NCBI GenBank assembly: GCA_947567425.1
Contig: CANOLV010000020.1
Span: forward strand, 1-47,957
Length of the DNA: 47,957 nucleotides
Direction of reading: 5' to 3'
Source of the DNA: an uncultured Porphyromonadaceae bacterium
GTDB lineage: Bacteria > Bacteroidota > Bacteroidia > Bacteroidales > Muribaculaceae
Below are positions 25,010 to 34,685 of this stretch, piece by piece. Below the pieces are notes generated by a model. It saw only the letters and a program-made list of their open reading frames with translations, ran no database searches and was not told where the DNA came from. Within the stretch, counting starts at the first letter, position 1, and each line of letters opens with the position of its first letter. A program made the translations under genes and the position numbers.

Positions 25010-25071
25010 ATTCACTTAAAAGGCTACGGCCAGGACCAAATTTGGTCCTGGCCGTAGCCTTTTAAGTGAAT
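25010..25071. terminator. Two-way terminator, a perfect 62-base palindrome
   Basis: Positions 25010-25040 and 25041-25071 are exact inverted copies with no spacer; the centre is AAATTT. The arms carry CTTAAAAGGCTACGG and its complement, so each strand's hairpin contains an A-run before and a T-run (CCTTTT) after the GC-rich stem, the arrangement of a shared terminator. It sits between convergent trxA and the transporter gene. Confidence 0.9.
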
Positions 25072-25080
25072 GTCTTCAGT

Positions 25081-26760
25081 TTATGACAGGCAGAGCACCA
25101 ATACCTGCGCCGCTACTATACGTAGGAACATCGTGAGGGGGTATACAGTCGAGTATGCCACTGCCGGCGAATCGTTTCCGGTGCTGTTGCTTGCATAGGC
25201 GAGTGCTGGAGGATCGGTCATACTGCCCCCGAACAGACCCATGATTGTCAACAGATTTATTTTATAGACACCTCTGGCAATTATTCCGACTATTATGAGC
25301 GGAGCCACAGTGATAATGAATCCCCAGATCACCCACCACATTCCTGTGTAATTGAACACTGTCGATGCAAAGTTGGCACCGGAGGCTATTCCTACAGAAG
25401 CAAGGAACAGGCAGATACCTATTTCCCTCATCATTAACGATGCCGCTGATGAAGTATACGTGACAAGTTTGATCTTATATCCGAAGCGGCTTATGAGGAT
25501 AGCCACAACAAGCGGACCACCGGCGAGACCGAGTTTCATCGGTACACTAACTCCCGGGAATGCAATAGGAATAGATCCGACCACTATTCCGAGGAATATG
25601 CCGATGAACAAGGTGATCATGTTCGGCTGGTTCAGACGTTTTACTGCGTTTCCCATCCTGTCAGCGAGACGTTGGATGTCGGCCTCATGTCCTACTACCG
25701 TGATTCTGTCGCCCATCTGAAGGCGAAGTCCCGGTGAAGCAAGGAGATCTACTCCGGCACGGTTGACACGTGTGGCGTTGAGTTGATAGCCCATGTGCAA
25801 TCGCAGAGATCCGAGTGCCACACCGTTGAACTGACTTTTGGTAATCAATATGCGTCTGGATATCACGGGGCTTGGTATGGATTCCCAGTCCATATCTTCT
25901 TCAGGACCGACCACGGCCTTGAATCGCTCTTCATCCTGTGCGGACATGACAGTATATAAGTAGTCGCCCACATGGAGAATGGTCTTTGATGTTGGGATTA
26001 TGATGTTGCCTTTAGAGTCTTTAAGGCGCGACACGACAAAGTTGCATGTTATCACCTCATGGAGCTGCATCAGATTCATGCCGTCGATCAGCTGGTTTGT
26101 CACGCGAAGAGTGATTATGTGCGGCTTAAGCTGGCTGTTGGCTGTTTCTTCGTCGATTTTCTTTATTTCATCGTCGACTTTAATACGGAATACGGCACGT
26201 ATTATGAACATGGACAATATGATACCGATGACACCGAGAGGATAGGCCGCCGCATATCCCATGGCCATTTCTTCCGATTTGGGATAGGCGCTTGGATCAA
26301 CTTGGAGCACTGCCTGCTGTGCGGCTCCGAGTCCGGGAGTGTTGGTCACTGCTCCTGACATGACGCCTACAAGTGCAGAAATCGAAGTGTTGCCGTCGAT
26401 AAAAAATATAGCCAACACTATTCCCACATTCAGCAGGATGATCAAGGTAGCAAGTCCATTAAGACGCATGCCCCCTTTTTTGAAGGAGGAAAAGAATCCG
26501 GGACCTACCTGAAGTCCGATTGAGAAAATAAATAGAATCAGGCCGAACTCACGGGCAAAGTGCAGAACCTCTCCATTTACGATATATCCGAGGTGCCCCA
26601 TGATGAGGCCCATAAATAAGACGAATGTCACACCGAGGGATACTCCGCAGATTTTAAGTTTTCCGAGAAAGACACCTACGGCAATGACAAACGAATACAG
26701 GACAATCGTACTTGCAAGTGACACATTGCCGGGGGCAAGAAGTTGCTGTATCCAATCCAT
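25081..26760 (-). CDS. YidE/YbjL/AspT-type membrane transporter
   Basis: 559-residue inner-membrane protein with two membrane halves of about five or six helices each, flanking two RCK_C (TrkA-C) domains in the middle (about residues 195-275 and 285-370). The repeat 'GLILFIFSIGLQVGPGFF' and 'LGLAGGPLVVAILISRFG' fits the aspartate:alanine exchanger superfamily. Substrate unknown; relatives include AspT and several orphan transporters. Monocistronic, with a -7 element at 26849-26856. Confidence 0.87.
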   Translation of the reverse strand: MDWIQQLLAPGNVSLASTIVLYSFVIAVGVFLGKLKICGVSLGVTFVLFMGLIMGHLGYIVNGEVLHFAREFGLILFIFSIGLQVGPGFFSSFKKGGMRLNGLATLIILLNVGIVLAIFFIDGNTSISALVGVMSGAVTNTPGLGAAQQAVLQVDPSAYPKSEEMAMGYAAAYPLGVIGIILSMFIIRAVFRIKVDDEIKKIDEETANSQLKPHIITLRVTNQLIDGMNLMQLHEVITCNFVVSRLKDSKGNIIIPTSKTILHVGDYLYTVMSAQDEERFKAVVGPEEDMDWESIPSPVISRRILITKSQFNGVALGSLRLHMGYQLNATRVNRAGVDLLASPGLRLQMGDRITVVGHEADIQRLADRMGNAVKRLNQPNMITLFIGIFLGIVVGSIPIAFPGVSVPMKLGLAGGPLVVAILISRFGYKIKLVTYTSSAASLMMREIGICLFLASVGIASGANFASTVFNYTGMWWVIWGFIITVAPLIIVGIIARGVYKINLLTIMGLFGGSMTDPPALAYASNSTGNDSPAVAYSTVYPLTMFLRIVAAQVLVLCLS

Positions 26761-26848
26761 AATTAGAATTTATATAAGTTGTTATTTTAAGTTGCTTTGC
26801 AACAGTTCGTTTCGTGAATCAGGACTGTGAATATTCCTTTTCGGAATG

Positions 26849-26856
26849 CAAAGGTA
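26849..26856 (-). promoter_or_regulatory. -7 element of the YidE-type transporter
   Basis: TACCTTTG on the minus strand, about 90 bases before the start; no good -33. The leader carries short hairpins (GTTGC/GCAAC and ATTCC/GGAAT). The rest of the gap 26761-26959 shows nothing else I can support. Confidence 0.45.
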
Positions 26857-26959
26857 CTACTATTTTTGCTAAATACACATCTTTTAACTCTTAAATATTC
26901 AGGTGTGGTGAAAAAATGCGTCAAAAATGCGTCAGTATGGTCGCCATCTTATGTCGGGA

Positions 26960-27610
26960 TTATTTAGCCAAGGCTAATATCTCATCCGGATTCTGGACGA
27001 TATGGTCGGCATAATATGCCCTTAGTTCGCTTATAGACCTGAATCCCCATGTGACTCCGACAGATTCCACGCATGCTCTTCTTGCTGTCTCCATGTCCAC
27101 ACCTGAATCGCCTACGTAAAGCACATCCGATTTTGGAGTGGGGGAGCATGTCAAAATTTCAAATACTATCGACGGATCTGGTTTTACCGGGACTCCTTCT
27201 TTATGCCCCATGATGACGCTCCATTCAATATCGGGAAAATAGTGTCTGATCAGTTTGACCACTGCTTCATGGTACTTATTTGATGCGACGGCTAATTTTA
27301 TTGATTTTGCCTGCAATTCTGAAAGAAGTTCAGGAATTCCGGGGTAGGGTGCGGAGTGGTCTGTGCAGTGTTCGTCGTAGTATTGCGTGAATGCTGTCCG
27401 GAGTCGTTCTACCTGTTCGTCGGTGTCCATACCGGACGGCAATGCCCTCTGAAGAAGTTTGCGTACTCCATTGCCTACCATCGAAGGATAGGCGGCCAGC
27501 GGATGTGTGGGATATCCAAGCATTGACAGTGCGTGGTTTGTGGCAATTCCTAAATCTTCAATGGTGTTTAGGAGGGTTCCGTCAAGGTCGAAAATTACAA
27601 GTTGTTTCAT
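26960..27610 (-). CDS. gph: HAD-family hydrolase, phosphoglycolate phosphatase-like
   Basis: 216 residues. HAD motif I is 'FDLDGTLLNT' with Asp8 and Asp10; motif II serine/threonine lies in 'KLAVASNKYHE'; motif III/IV in 'KPDPSIVFEI' and 'LYVGDSGVDMETA'. A cap of the type found in Gph/PGMB lies after motif I. It most resembles phosphoglycolate phosphatase, but HAD substrate assignments from sequence are weak. It lies 27 bases after tamL and may be cotranscribed. Confidence 0.82.
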   Translation of the reverse strand: MKQLVIFDLDGTLLNTIEDLGIATNHALSMLGYPTHPLAAYPSMVGNGVRKLLQRALPSGMDTDEQVERLRTAFTQYYDEHCTDHSAPYPGIPELLSELQAKSIKLAVASNKYHEAVVKLIRHYFPDIEWSVIMGHKEGVPVKPDPSIVFEILTCSPTPKSDVLYVGDSGVDMETARRACVESVGVTWGFRSISELRAYYADHIVQNPDEILALAK

Positions 27611-27637
27611 ATAGTCTTATCTATAATTGTCTCTAAT

Positions 27638-30001
27638 TTAGAATGGATATCCTACCGAGAAGTGGAAATTGGCGTCGCGACCCCATTTCGGATGGATTAT
27701 CGGCCACCTTTCCTGTCCGCTTGCCGGATTGTAGGCTTTAAATCCGAGGTCGAGGCGAAGCAGGAAATAAGTGAAGTCAAGTCTTATTCCGCAACCGTAA
27801 GCAAAGGCTATCTGTTCGTAAAAGCGATTGAATTTGAACATGCCTCCAGGTTGGTTTTCATAATTGTGGATAGTCCAGATATTACCTGCATCGACGAATA
27901 GGGCACCTTCCATCACCCAGAAAAGCTTCGCCCGGTATTCAAGGCTTAAATCAAGCCTTATGTCGCCGCACTGGTTGATGAAGTCGGTCACTGAATTTCT
28001 CGAGCTGTAACTTCCCGGACCGAGCGTTCTTACACCCCATCCTCTGACGCTGTTGGCACCTCCGGCATAGAAGCGCTTTTCAAACGGGAGCATTGACGAA
28101 TTGCCGTATGGCACTCCGAGACCCAGTCCGGCATGGAATGCCAATGCGTTTTTTGAGTTGAAACTATGCGTGAACGTATAGTCTGCGTCAGCTTTCACAT
28201 ATTGGGCATACTGTATGCCAAAGACTTTATAAGCGCCGTCATTGCGTTTTTGTCCTGAGGCTTTGGATATCAGATATAAAAGATTGCCGGCCGTCTCCGC
28301 GTTTACGCGAATGGTAAATATATTTCGCTGAAATCTGCGTTTGCCGTTGTCGGCACCGGTCGGAATACGTTTGTTGGTCCTGTAGAATGAATAGCCGTCG
28401 CGCATGATGAAGTGGTCTTCGTAGCTATAACGGAGCAGTGGATTTGTGGGCGCTATCTGGTCCAGAAAGTCGAGGGTACTCTTAGGAAGATACACATAGT
28501 TGATGTCGATCAATTCGAAACGATGACGTATTCGGTTGCTTTTATATGACCAATGATATTTCCATGCGGCACCTGCAATTATTCGCGTATACTCAGGGCG
28601 TTCCTGATAATTGAATGAAACGGAGAATTCGGTTGATGCTTTCATGCTGCGCTTGAAGTCGTGGGACAGGAACGGCGCTTCAAACTGGGGAAAAGTAATG
28701 CCTACCTCTCCGGCATATTCCATATATCTATTGTTTATAAGGCCGTTGAAATCCCCTGACAGGCTTTCATAGCTGGTGCGGAATTTAGCTGTGAGGAGTT
28801 CGGATCCATGGGCTAAATTACGATGCTGGTAAGTCAGGCCGACTCCGCATCCCAAATCTCCTTCTGAATTTGTACCTTCGAGTTCGACGGACACTCCCTG
28901 CTTTTTGCCGCGTGTCAGAAGCACGTATGCATCAAGCCAGTCTTTTCCATCGGCATGACCGGCTTGGCGGAATTCAATGTTTGTATATCTTATTATTCCA
29001 AGACGTCCGAGAGCCTCATATGTCTGATTGGTCTCCTTCTCAGTGTATATATTGTTGGGTCTTATATAGTTGGCCTCATATAGTACGGATGGCTTTATAT
29101 ATCTGTCTTTTCCATAAAGAACGGAAATGTTCTTGTATCTTATTGAGTCGCGCGACGCGAATGATACCGAGCCGTAGTCGGTGCTTGGATTGTAGTCGGT
29201 GACGAATATTACGTCACGGATGTAGAACACTTTATGCCTGTCGGCACCGCGCAATGAAGCTGAGTCCGATGCTGCGAGACGTGATATCGGTTGACGGACA
29301 TTCAATGTCAAGTTAACATCCTTGGCGTTTGAGGCTGTGTCGGCGTTGTAGGTGATGTATTGCTTGTTGAATGTAAAATACCCCCTGTTGCGCAGCACCT
29401 CAGCTATATGGGTGCGTTCCTCTTCCAGAACATTTCGGTCAAGCAGGTCGCCGGGCTTTATCTGTCGTACGTTGCGCTCGCGCAGGATTATGTTGGCGAT
29501 AGCAGTGTCCGGAATGTTGTATTCCACAGTGGATATGAAATGCGGACTGCCGGTGTTGATGGTGTATTTTATGTCGATTTTTTTCTTCTTGTCGTTTCGG
29601 AAGGTATCCACGTCGACAGTCGTATCGAGGTATCCTTTATTGATAAGGGCTTGCCGTAACTGTCCGGCCGACGATTCAGTCAGGATCTCATCGTAGATTA
29701 CTGGCGGTTGACCGATCTTGCGGATCCACTTGTTGTACCATTTTGTGCTGTCTTTGCCTGAAATGTTGTAGGTGGCGAGTTGCAGTTTTAAGAACCCCAG
29801 CACTTTGTGGTTTGGCGTTTGTCTTAGATAATTGTTTAATTCTGACGATGATATGCGGTCGTTGTCCTCAATTTCCACTTTTACGTTTTCTACCAGATAC
29901 TCACCTTGCGGTACATGCTTGGTCGAACTGCATCCGGCTATGAATGTAGCTATTGCCATCGTATATAGGCATTTTAAAGCATTCGTGTAAAAGTGGTTCA
30001 T
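27638..30001 (-). CDS. tamL: TamL-type BamA/TamA family outer-membrane lipoprotein
   Basis: 787 residues from the ATG at 30001. The signal ends in 'FIAGC' with lipidated Cys24, then POTRA-like domains (about 30-330: 'VENVKVEIEDNDRISSSELNNYLRQ', 'INTGSPHFISTVEYNI') and a 16-strand barrel of the Omp85 type with 'FYAGGANSVRGWGVRTLGPG' (the L6 RGF/RGW loop) and a C-terminal 'FHFSVGYPF'. Bacteroidota carry a lipidated TamA variant called TamL; this matches. It probably works in outer-membrane assembly with a TamB that is not in the window. rho ends 137 bases upstream. Confidence 0.85.
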   Translation of the reverse strand: MNHFYTNALKCLYTMAIATFIAGCSSTKHVPQGEYLVENVKVEIEDNDRISSSELNNYLRQTPNHKVLGFLKLQLATYNISGKDSTKWYNKWIRKIGQPPVIYDEILTESSAGQLRQALINKGYLDTTVDVDTFRNDKKKKIDIKYTINTGSPHFISTVEYNIPDTAIANIILRERNVRQIKPGDLLDRNVLEEERTHIAEVLRNRGYFTFNKQYITYNADTASNAKDVNLTLNVRQPISRLAASDSASLRGADRHKVFYIRDVIFVTDYNPSTDYGSVSFASRDSIRYKNISVLYGKDRYIKPSVLYEANYIRPNNIYTEKETNQTYEALGRLGIIRYTNIEFRQAGHADGKDWLDAYVLLTRGKKQGVSVELEGTNSEGDLGCGVGLTYQHRNLAHGSELLTAKFRTSYESLSGDFNGLINNRYMEYAGEVGITFPQFEAPFLSHDFKRSMKASTEFSVSFNYQERPEYTRIIAGAAWKYHWSYKSNRIRHRFELIDINYVYLPKSTLDFLDQIAPTNPLLRYSYEDHFIMRDGYSFYRTNKRIPTGADNGKRRFQRNIFTIRVNAETAGNLLYLISKASGQKRNDGAYKVFGIQYAQYVKADADYTFTHSFNSKNALAFHAGLGLGVPYGNSSMLPFEKRFYAGGANSVRGWGVRTLGPGSYSSRNSVTDFINQCGDIRLDLSLEYRAKLFWVMEGALFVDAGNIWTIHNYENQPGGMFKFNRFYEQIAFAYGCGIRLDFTYFLLRLDLGFKAYNPASGQERWPIIHPKWGRDANFHFSVGYPF

Positions 30002-30138
30002 CACTATGATTAATGCGCTTGGTTTCCGGTATTTTTATAAGTCGGCACTTGCCGGTACTGGCTGTGTTGTTGCCTGATTGTTTCCGTCAAGTGCCGAATG
30101 CCATGTTTGGTATATTGCGATGTTCGTAACGCGGTGGA

Positions 30139-32232
30139 TTATGCATTCATCGAACGGAGCAGTTCATCGTTGTCACGGGTCTTCTCCATTTGATCGCGCA
30201 TGAATTCCATTGCTTCGATAGAAGTTCGGTCGCTGAGGTATCTGCGGAGTATCCACATGCGTTGCAGTGTCTCCGGACGTAGCAGCAGGTCGTCACGCCG
30301 TGTACTTGAGGCCATGATATCGACGGCAGGAAATATTCTCTTGTTGGATAGTTTGCGGTCGAGTTGCAACTCCATGTTGCCTGTGCCTTTGAATTCTTCG
30401 AAAATCACTTCGTCCATCTTTGAGCTGGTCTCAGTCAGAGCCGTGGCTATGATGGTAAGAGAACCTCCGTTCTCGATATTTCTGGCGGCTCCGAAGAATC
30501 GTTTGGGCTTTTGAAGAGCATTGGCGTCGACACCTCCAGACAAAATTTTTCCAGATGCAGGTGATACGGTGTTGTACGCTCTTGCCAGACGGGTAATCGA
30601 GTCGAGAAGAATCACAACGTCGTGTCCGCACTCTACCATACGTTTGGCTTTTTCGAGAACGATGCCGGCAATTTTCACATGTCGGTCGGCTGGTTCGTCG
30701 AATGTAGAAGCTATTACTTCCGCATTTACGCTTCGGCTCATGTCGGTGACTTCTTCCGGACGTTCGTCGATCAGCAATATTATAATATATGTGTCGGGAT
30801 GATTCTCGGCAATGGCGTTGGCGATATCCTTTAGAAGAATTGTCTTACCGGTTTTAGGCGGTGCTACTATCAGACCGCGCTGTCCTTTGCCGATAGGGGA
30901 GAACATGTCGACCACTCTGGTAGACAGATTGCAGGTACGTCCGCTTGTCAGATCAAATTTTTCGTCAGGGAAAAGTGGAGTCAGATGCTCAAACTGTACT
31001 CTGTCGCGAATAAATTCAGGAGTCCTTCCGTTGATAAGCTGAACACTGCTTAGAGGGAAATATTTCTCTCCTTCTTTTGGGGGGCGTATCCAGCCTTCCA
31101 CGACATCGCCGGTCTTTAGGCTATACTGCTTTATTTGGGCCTGGGTGACATATATGTCGTCTGGCGATGAAAGATAGTTATAATCGCTTGAACGGAGGAA
31201 TCCATATCCGTCAGGCATCACTTCCAACACTCCGGATGCGGAAAGAATTCCGTCGAAATTGTATTGTGGCATCTGGGGTTCGACAGGTGCATTCTGTTGC
31301 TGGAACTGTTGATTTTGCTGGCGGTTCTTATTTTTCTTATTTTTCTTGTTGTTGCCACCTTGTTGTTGCTGAGGCTGAACGTCCTGTCCGGGTTCTTGTA
31401 TGACGATCGGCGCATTTGCCGCGGCTGCGGCTGCGGCCGCCGCAGCTTCTTCCTTTTCGCGTTTCGAACGAGGAACGAATTTACGCTCAGTACGGAAAAA
31501 TGCTCCGAAAGAACTGTCTTTCGTCGGTCTGAAATCGGCCTTCTGTTGTTGTGGCTGGTTGGGTTCAGAATCTGAAATTGCATCGGAATTAGCGGTTTGC
31601 CCATCTGTGTTGTCAGTCTGTTGATGTATGTCGACGGCTGTGCCATTGTCGGTAGGCACCTCAGATTCGGCATTGACATGCTCCATTGAATCTGATGGCC
31701 CGCTTGGCAGCGGTGACATTAAGGTTAATTCATCGCGGTGGTCGGATTCGGTTTCTGTCTCCGTTTTATGCGGGTCGTCGTTGTTGTTCTTTTGTTCGGA
31801 CGATTCTGTTGACTCTTTGGCTTTAGCCTCTGCGGCGAGTTGTTCCTTTGACGGACGTCCGCGCTTTCTGCGAGGAGGTTCGGCTACAGTATCTGACGCT
31901 TCTCCGGTTTGTGTCGACGATGCGTTGTTGGATTCTACATCTGCCGGTTCTGTAGCAGAGGCAGATGCTTTTTTATCTTGATTTTTGGTTTCAGATTGCT
32001 TTTTGTCTTTAGCTTTATCTTGTTTTGCGTTAGCTTTTGCTTTAGGGTTTTTGGGCTCTTTGCGTTTTTTTTCAACGGACGACGTCGCTGCGAAGTCCGT
32101 AGCTTGCTGATCAAGAATCTTATATACAAGATCCTCTTGCTGTAGAGTGTCTACCTTTTTTATACCCATAGATTCTGCAATGCCCTTTAATTCTGCTTCG
32201 GTCATTGCTCCCAAATCGGCGATGTTATACAT
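30139..32232 (-). CDS. rho: Transcription termination factor Rho with a long disordered insert
   Basis: RNA-dependent hexameric helicase that ends transcription. 697 residues, far longer than E. coli Rho (419). Residues 1-46 are the N-terminal helix bundle; about 48-325 are low complexity: Lys/Ala/Ser/Glu-rich, an AT-hook-like 'RKRGRPSK' (122-129), a run of ten Ala (263-272), and Gln/Asn-rich 285-315. The cold-shock RNA-binding domain is about 328-400 ('[15 protein letters not shown]'). The ATPase has Walker A APPKTGKT (457-464), Walker B 'DVVILLDS' (538-545) and the secondary RNA-binding Q/R loops. The insert is known in Bacteroidota Rho. It has a ~210-base leader. Confidence 0.97.
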   Translation of the reverse strand: MYNIADLGAMTEAELKGIAESMGIKKVDTLQQEDLVYKILDQQATDFAATSSVEKKRKEPKNPKAKANAKQDKAKDKKQSETKNQDKKASASATEPADVESNNASSTQTGEASDTVAEPPRRKRGRPSKEQLAAEAKAKESTESSEQKNNNDDPHKTETETESDHRDELTLMSPLPSGPSDSMEHVNAESEVPTDNGTAVDIHQQTDNTDGQTANSDAISDSEPNQPQQQKADFRPTKDSSFGAFFRTERKFVPRSKREKEEAAAAAAAAAANAPIVIQEPGQDVQPQQQQGGNNKKNKKNKNRQQNQQFQQQNAPVEPQMPQYNFDGILSASGVLEVMPDGYGFLRSSDYNYLSSPDDIYVTQAQIKQYSLKTGDVVEGWIRPPKEGEKYFPLSSVQLINGRTPEFIRDRVQFEHLTPLFPDEKFDLTSGRTCNLSTRVVDMFSPIGKGQRGLIVAPPKTGKTILLKDIANAIAENHPDTYIIILLIDERPEEVTDMSRSVNAEVIASTFDEPADRHVKIAGIVLEKAKRMVECGHDVVILLDSITRLARAYNTVSPASGKILSGGVDANALQKPKRFFGAARNIENGGSLTIIATALTETSSKMDEVIFEEFKGTGNMELQLDRKLSNKRIFPAVDIMASSTRRDDLLLRPETLQRMWILRRYLSDRTSIEAMEFMRDQMEKTRDNDELLRSMNA

Positions 32233-32689
32233 GTTAAACTTTAGAAAGTTAATATCTTTAGACTAATTGAACTCTTTGAAATGCCTTTCTTGTCGGATTT
32301 TAGACTGTCAGAGCAGTATAATCCATAATGACAAGGGAGATGAAAGGGCGGGGATGATTGTTTGCCTGTTAGCTCTTGTTATTTGATAGAGAAGCTAATG
32401 TGTATGGAAAATTTCCGATTGAATCACTTTGGCAGTTGAAATCGGTACAAAGTTAATTTTCTTTTTTGAATTTAACAACTAAATGCGGAAAAAGTTTTAC
32501 ATGTTTTGTCGATATGCATTTGTCCGGCAAGGGAGGATTGAGAGTTCTGCTGATCCGGATAAGGTATTAATGTTTTTTATGCTTGTATCCGTAAACCACT
32601 TGAATGCAATCCGTGTTAATAGGGTAAAGAAAGTTTCACTTATTATCTGTTAATAAAATAAATAAAATTAATTCGTCATACTGATTATT
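32233..32689. other. 457-base intergenic region between divergent rho and the WG-repeat gene
   Basis: It holds the rho promoter and leader (32233-32479). For the rightward gene I see no clear TTTG/TAnnTTTG pair; TGCATTTG at 32515-32522 is a near match. The last 60 bases are AT-rich. No protein gene is supported. Confidence 0.6.
32448..32479 (-). promoter_or_regulatory. Promoter of rho
   Basis: Minus strand -7 TAACTTTG (32455-32448) is perfect, with GTTG (32479-32476) 20 bases upstream. Transcription near 32442 leaves a leader of about 210 bases before the rho start at 32232. Confidence 0.6.
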
Positions 32690-34600
32690 ATGAGAACTTT
32701 AAGACCTTATTTGATTGTTGCAGCCATGTCGTTGCCGATAGTTTCTATGGCACAATTGGCAAGTTGGTGCATCGCTCCCGAATATGACAATGTGGAGCTT
32801 GTCGGCACCGATTTATATCGGACTGAAAAGGATGGGGTGACTTCGCTCTGGACTCTTCAGGGCAAGAAGATTGCTGATATGTCCGGTTCAAAACTGATGC
32901 CGTTTAGGGAAGGCGTGGCTGTAGTGGTTGATGGTACTGACCCGACTCTTCTCACTGCTGTCATTGATGCAAAAGGCACTATGACTGACCTCTCTAAATA
33001 CGGTTATCGGATAGATCCTGACTATCCATATTATTCCGACGGATATCTATTGGTCAAGAATCAACAGGATTATGTATATATCAATAAGCAGGGACAAAGC
33101 ACATTCGGACCTTTTGCCATGGCCTATCCATTTTCCGACGGAGTGGCAAGTGTGAGGGCTTATGAAGGAGCTGACCGTAATAATAAAGATTTGTTCTGGG
33201 CGTATGTGTCCGAGACTTTTCCTTCGTTCCCCGACGACTATAAGTTTGATGAAGTCGTGTTCAATTCCTCATTTTCTGGAGGAAAGGCAGTGGCAATAAT
33301 CGGAAAGGATGCTTATCTGCTCACTCTCGATTCTGCTATGAACGTGACTTCTACACCTATATATTTCTCTGAGGTTCAGGAACCGCAGAATATGGTTACT
33401 GTAAATAAAAAAGATATCGAAGGTGGATGGAATAACGGTACTCTGAGCATACAGGGTAAGAATTCGTTGATGCAGTTTGACAAAAATCTTCGTCCTACCG
33501 CAGTGAAATTTATGGATGCGCCGAATATAACGTTTGCCGTTCCTGATACTGCGGCCGTAAAACTTGCGTCCAACCTTGAACCATTTACCGACACAAACAA
33601 TAAGCAGGGAATTAAGATGGACGGCACCACATTCCTTTCAGGTCAGTTTGACGACGTGGCATCCTGTCTCGGCAACCAGGCTATAGTGACTACCAAGGAC
33701 GGCATGAAAGGCGTAGTGCGCATAGACAAGGATGGAGGCATACAATTGCGTCTTAATAATGATGACAATATCGGATTCAACCACCGCTATGCCGTTGTTA
33801 AGCTTACTGCCACCTTCCCTTCATATATGGATGCAGACAAAGCGATATTGGTCAGCTGCTCGCCTGACTGTGAGATCTTGTCGGAAACAAGACGTGAGAC
33901 TAAAAATGTTGAATGCAATACATTGAGCTACGACTGCCGGTTGGAGATACCGAAGAACCTAAGCGACACTCTGCAGAATCATGATTACTATTATGCACTC
34001 TCTTACAATGGGCTGACTTCAGTGAGTCATAAAGTCACCATCCCTGAGTGGTATATGCAGTTCTATGAAGTAGAATTTGGCAAAACTGCATTTAAGCTCA
34101 ATGGACAGAATTCTCTTAATGTGGACTTTGAATTGACAAAGTCGGAATTGGCACCGGCCGATGGCAGCAATTATTTTAAAAGCGTAGAGCTTGTTTCGAA
34201 AGATTCTGTGGCGGCTCCATCGCTCAATAAAATTAACGAGAACAGATACTCGTTTACTTTGCCGATTGACGGTCGTGACCGTGCAGATCTCGCTATTAGA
34301 ATTACAGAGGCTGGATGTCCTTCTATTGAATACCCCTTTGTTATTAATTTGTCGAGAAACAGCGGTATGAGCAATGTCAAGATGATGAATTCGGGTGTGG
34401 CTCAGAATGTTAGCCAGAATGTCGAGCCGAAACAACCGCAACAGATTGCGCCTCAGCCAGCACCTCAGGCATCAGTACCTCAAACCGCTCCGGCCCAGCA
34501 ACCTCAGCAGATGGCTCAGCCACAGCAGCAAATGCCGGCACAGCCTGTAGAGGCATCTCCGGCCCAGATGGTAAATGTGGAAATATCCACAGCATCATAG
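32690..34600 (+). CDS. Exported WG-repeat-like protein with Pro/Gln-rich tail
   Basis: 636 residues. Signal peptide 1-21 ('...LPIVSMAQ'). Residues about 40-260 show WG-repeat-like units ('MPFREGVAVVVDG', 'YVYINKQGQSTFGPFAMAYPFSDGVASV', 'DVASCLGNQAIVTTKDGMKG'), often beta-propeller-like in this phylum. Residues about 350-560 resemble an immunoglobulin-like stretch. The last ~60 residues are a Gln/Pro/Ala-rich tail ('QPQQIAPQPAPQ'), probably disordered. Function unknown; likely periplasmic or on the surface. Confidence 0.75.
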   Translation: MRTLRPYLIVAAMSLPIVSMAQLASWCIAPEYDNVELVGTDLYRTEKDGVTSLWTLQGKKIADMSGSKLMPFREGVAVVVDGTDPTLLTAVIDAKGTMTDLSKYGYRIDPDYPYYSDGYLLVKNQQDYVYINKQGQSTFGPFAMAYPFSDGVASVRAYEGADRNNKDLFWAYVSETFPSFPDDYKFDEVVFNSSFSGGKAVAIIGKDAYLLTLDSAMNVTSTPIYFSEVQEPQNMVTVNKKDIEGGWNNGTLSIQGKNSLMQFDKNLRPTAVKFMDAPNITFAVPDTAAVKLASNLEPFTDTNNKQGIKMDGTTFLSGQFDDVASCLGNQAIVTTKDGMKGVVRIDKDGGIQLRLNNDDNIGFNHRYAVVKLTATFPSYMDADKAILVSCSPDCEILSETRRETKNVECNTLSYDCRLEIPKNLSDTLQNHDYYYALSYNGLTSVSHKVTIPEWYMQFYEVEFGKTAFKLNGQNSLNVDFELTKSELAPADGSNYFKSVELVSKDSVAAPSLNKINENRYSFTLPIDGRDRADLAIRITEAGCPSIEYPFVINLSRNSGMSNVKMMNSGVAQNVSQNVEPKQPQQIAPQPAPQASVPQTAPAQQPQQMAQPQQQMPAQPVEASPAQMVNVEISTAS

Positions 34601-34614
34601 ATGATTATATGGTA

Positions 34615-34667
34615 AATAAAGAATCGGATGTATGCGCCGACAGGCAGCATACATCCGATTCTTTATT
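34615..34667. terminator. Two-way terminator between the WG-like gene and the M49 peptidase gene
   Basis: A 21-base perfect stem (34615-34635, 34647-34667) with an 11-base loop; the core is GAATCGGATGTATGC and its complement. The A-rich left and T-rich right ends serve both strands. Confidence 0.88.
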
Positions 34668-34685
34668 ATTGTTGCTGACACTTAA

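Noticed and set aside
30042-30097. 10-base inverted repeat between rho and tamL as a terminator
   Set aside because: The loop is 36 bases and no T-run follows on the minus strand; termination is not supported, though a weak role cannot be excluded.
31218-31679. 153-codon frame within the low-complexity part of rho
   Set aside because: Overlaps rho out of frame; openness comes from the biased repeats.
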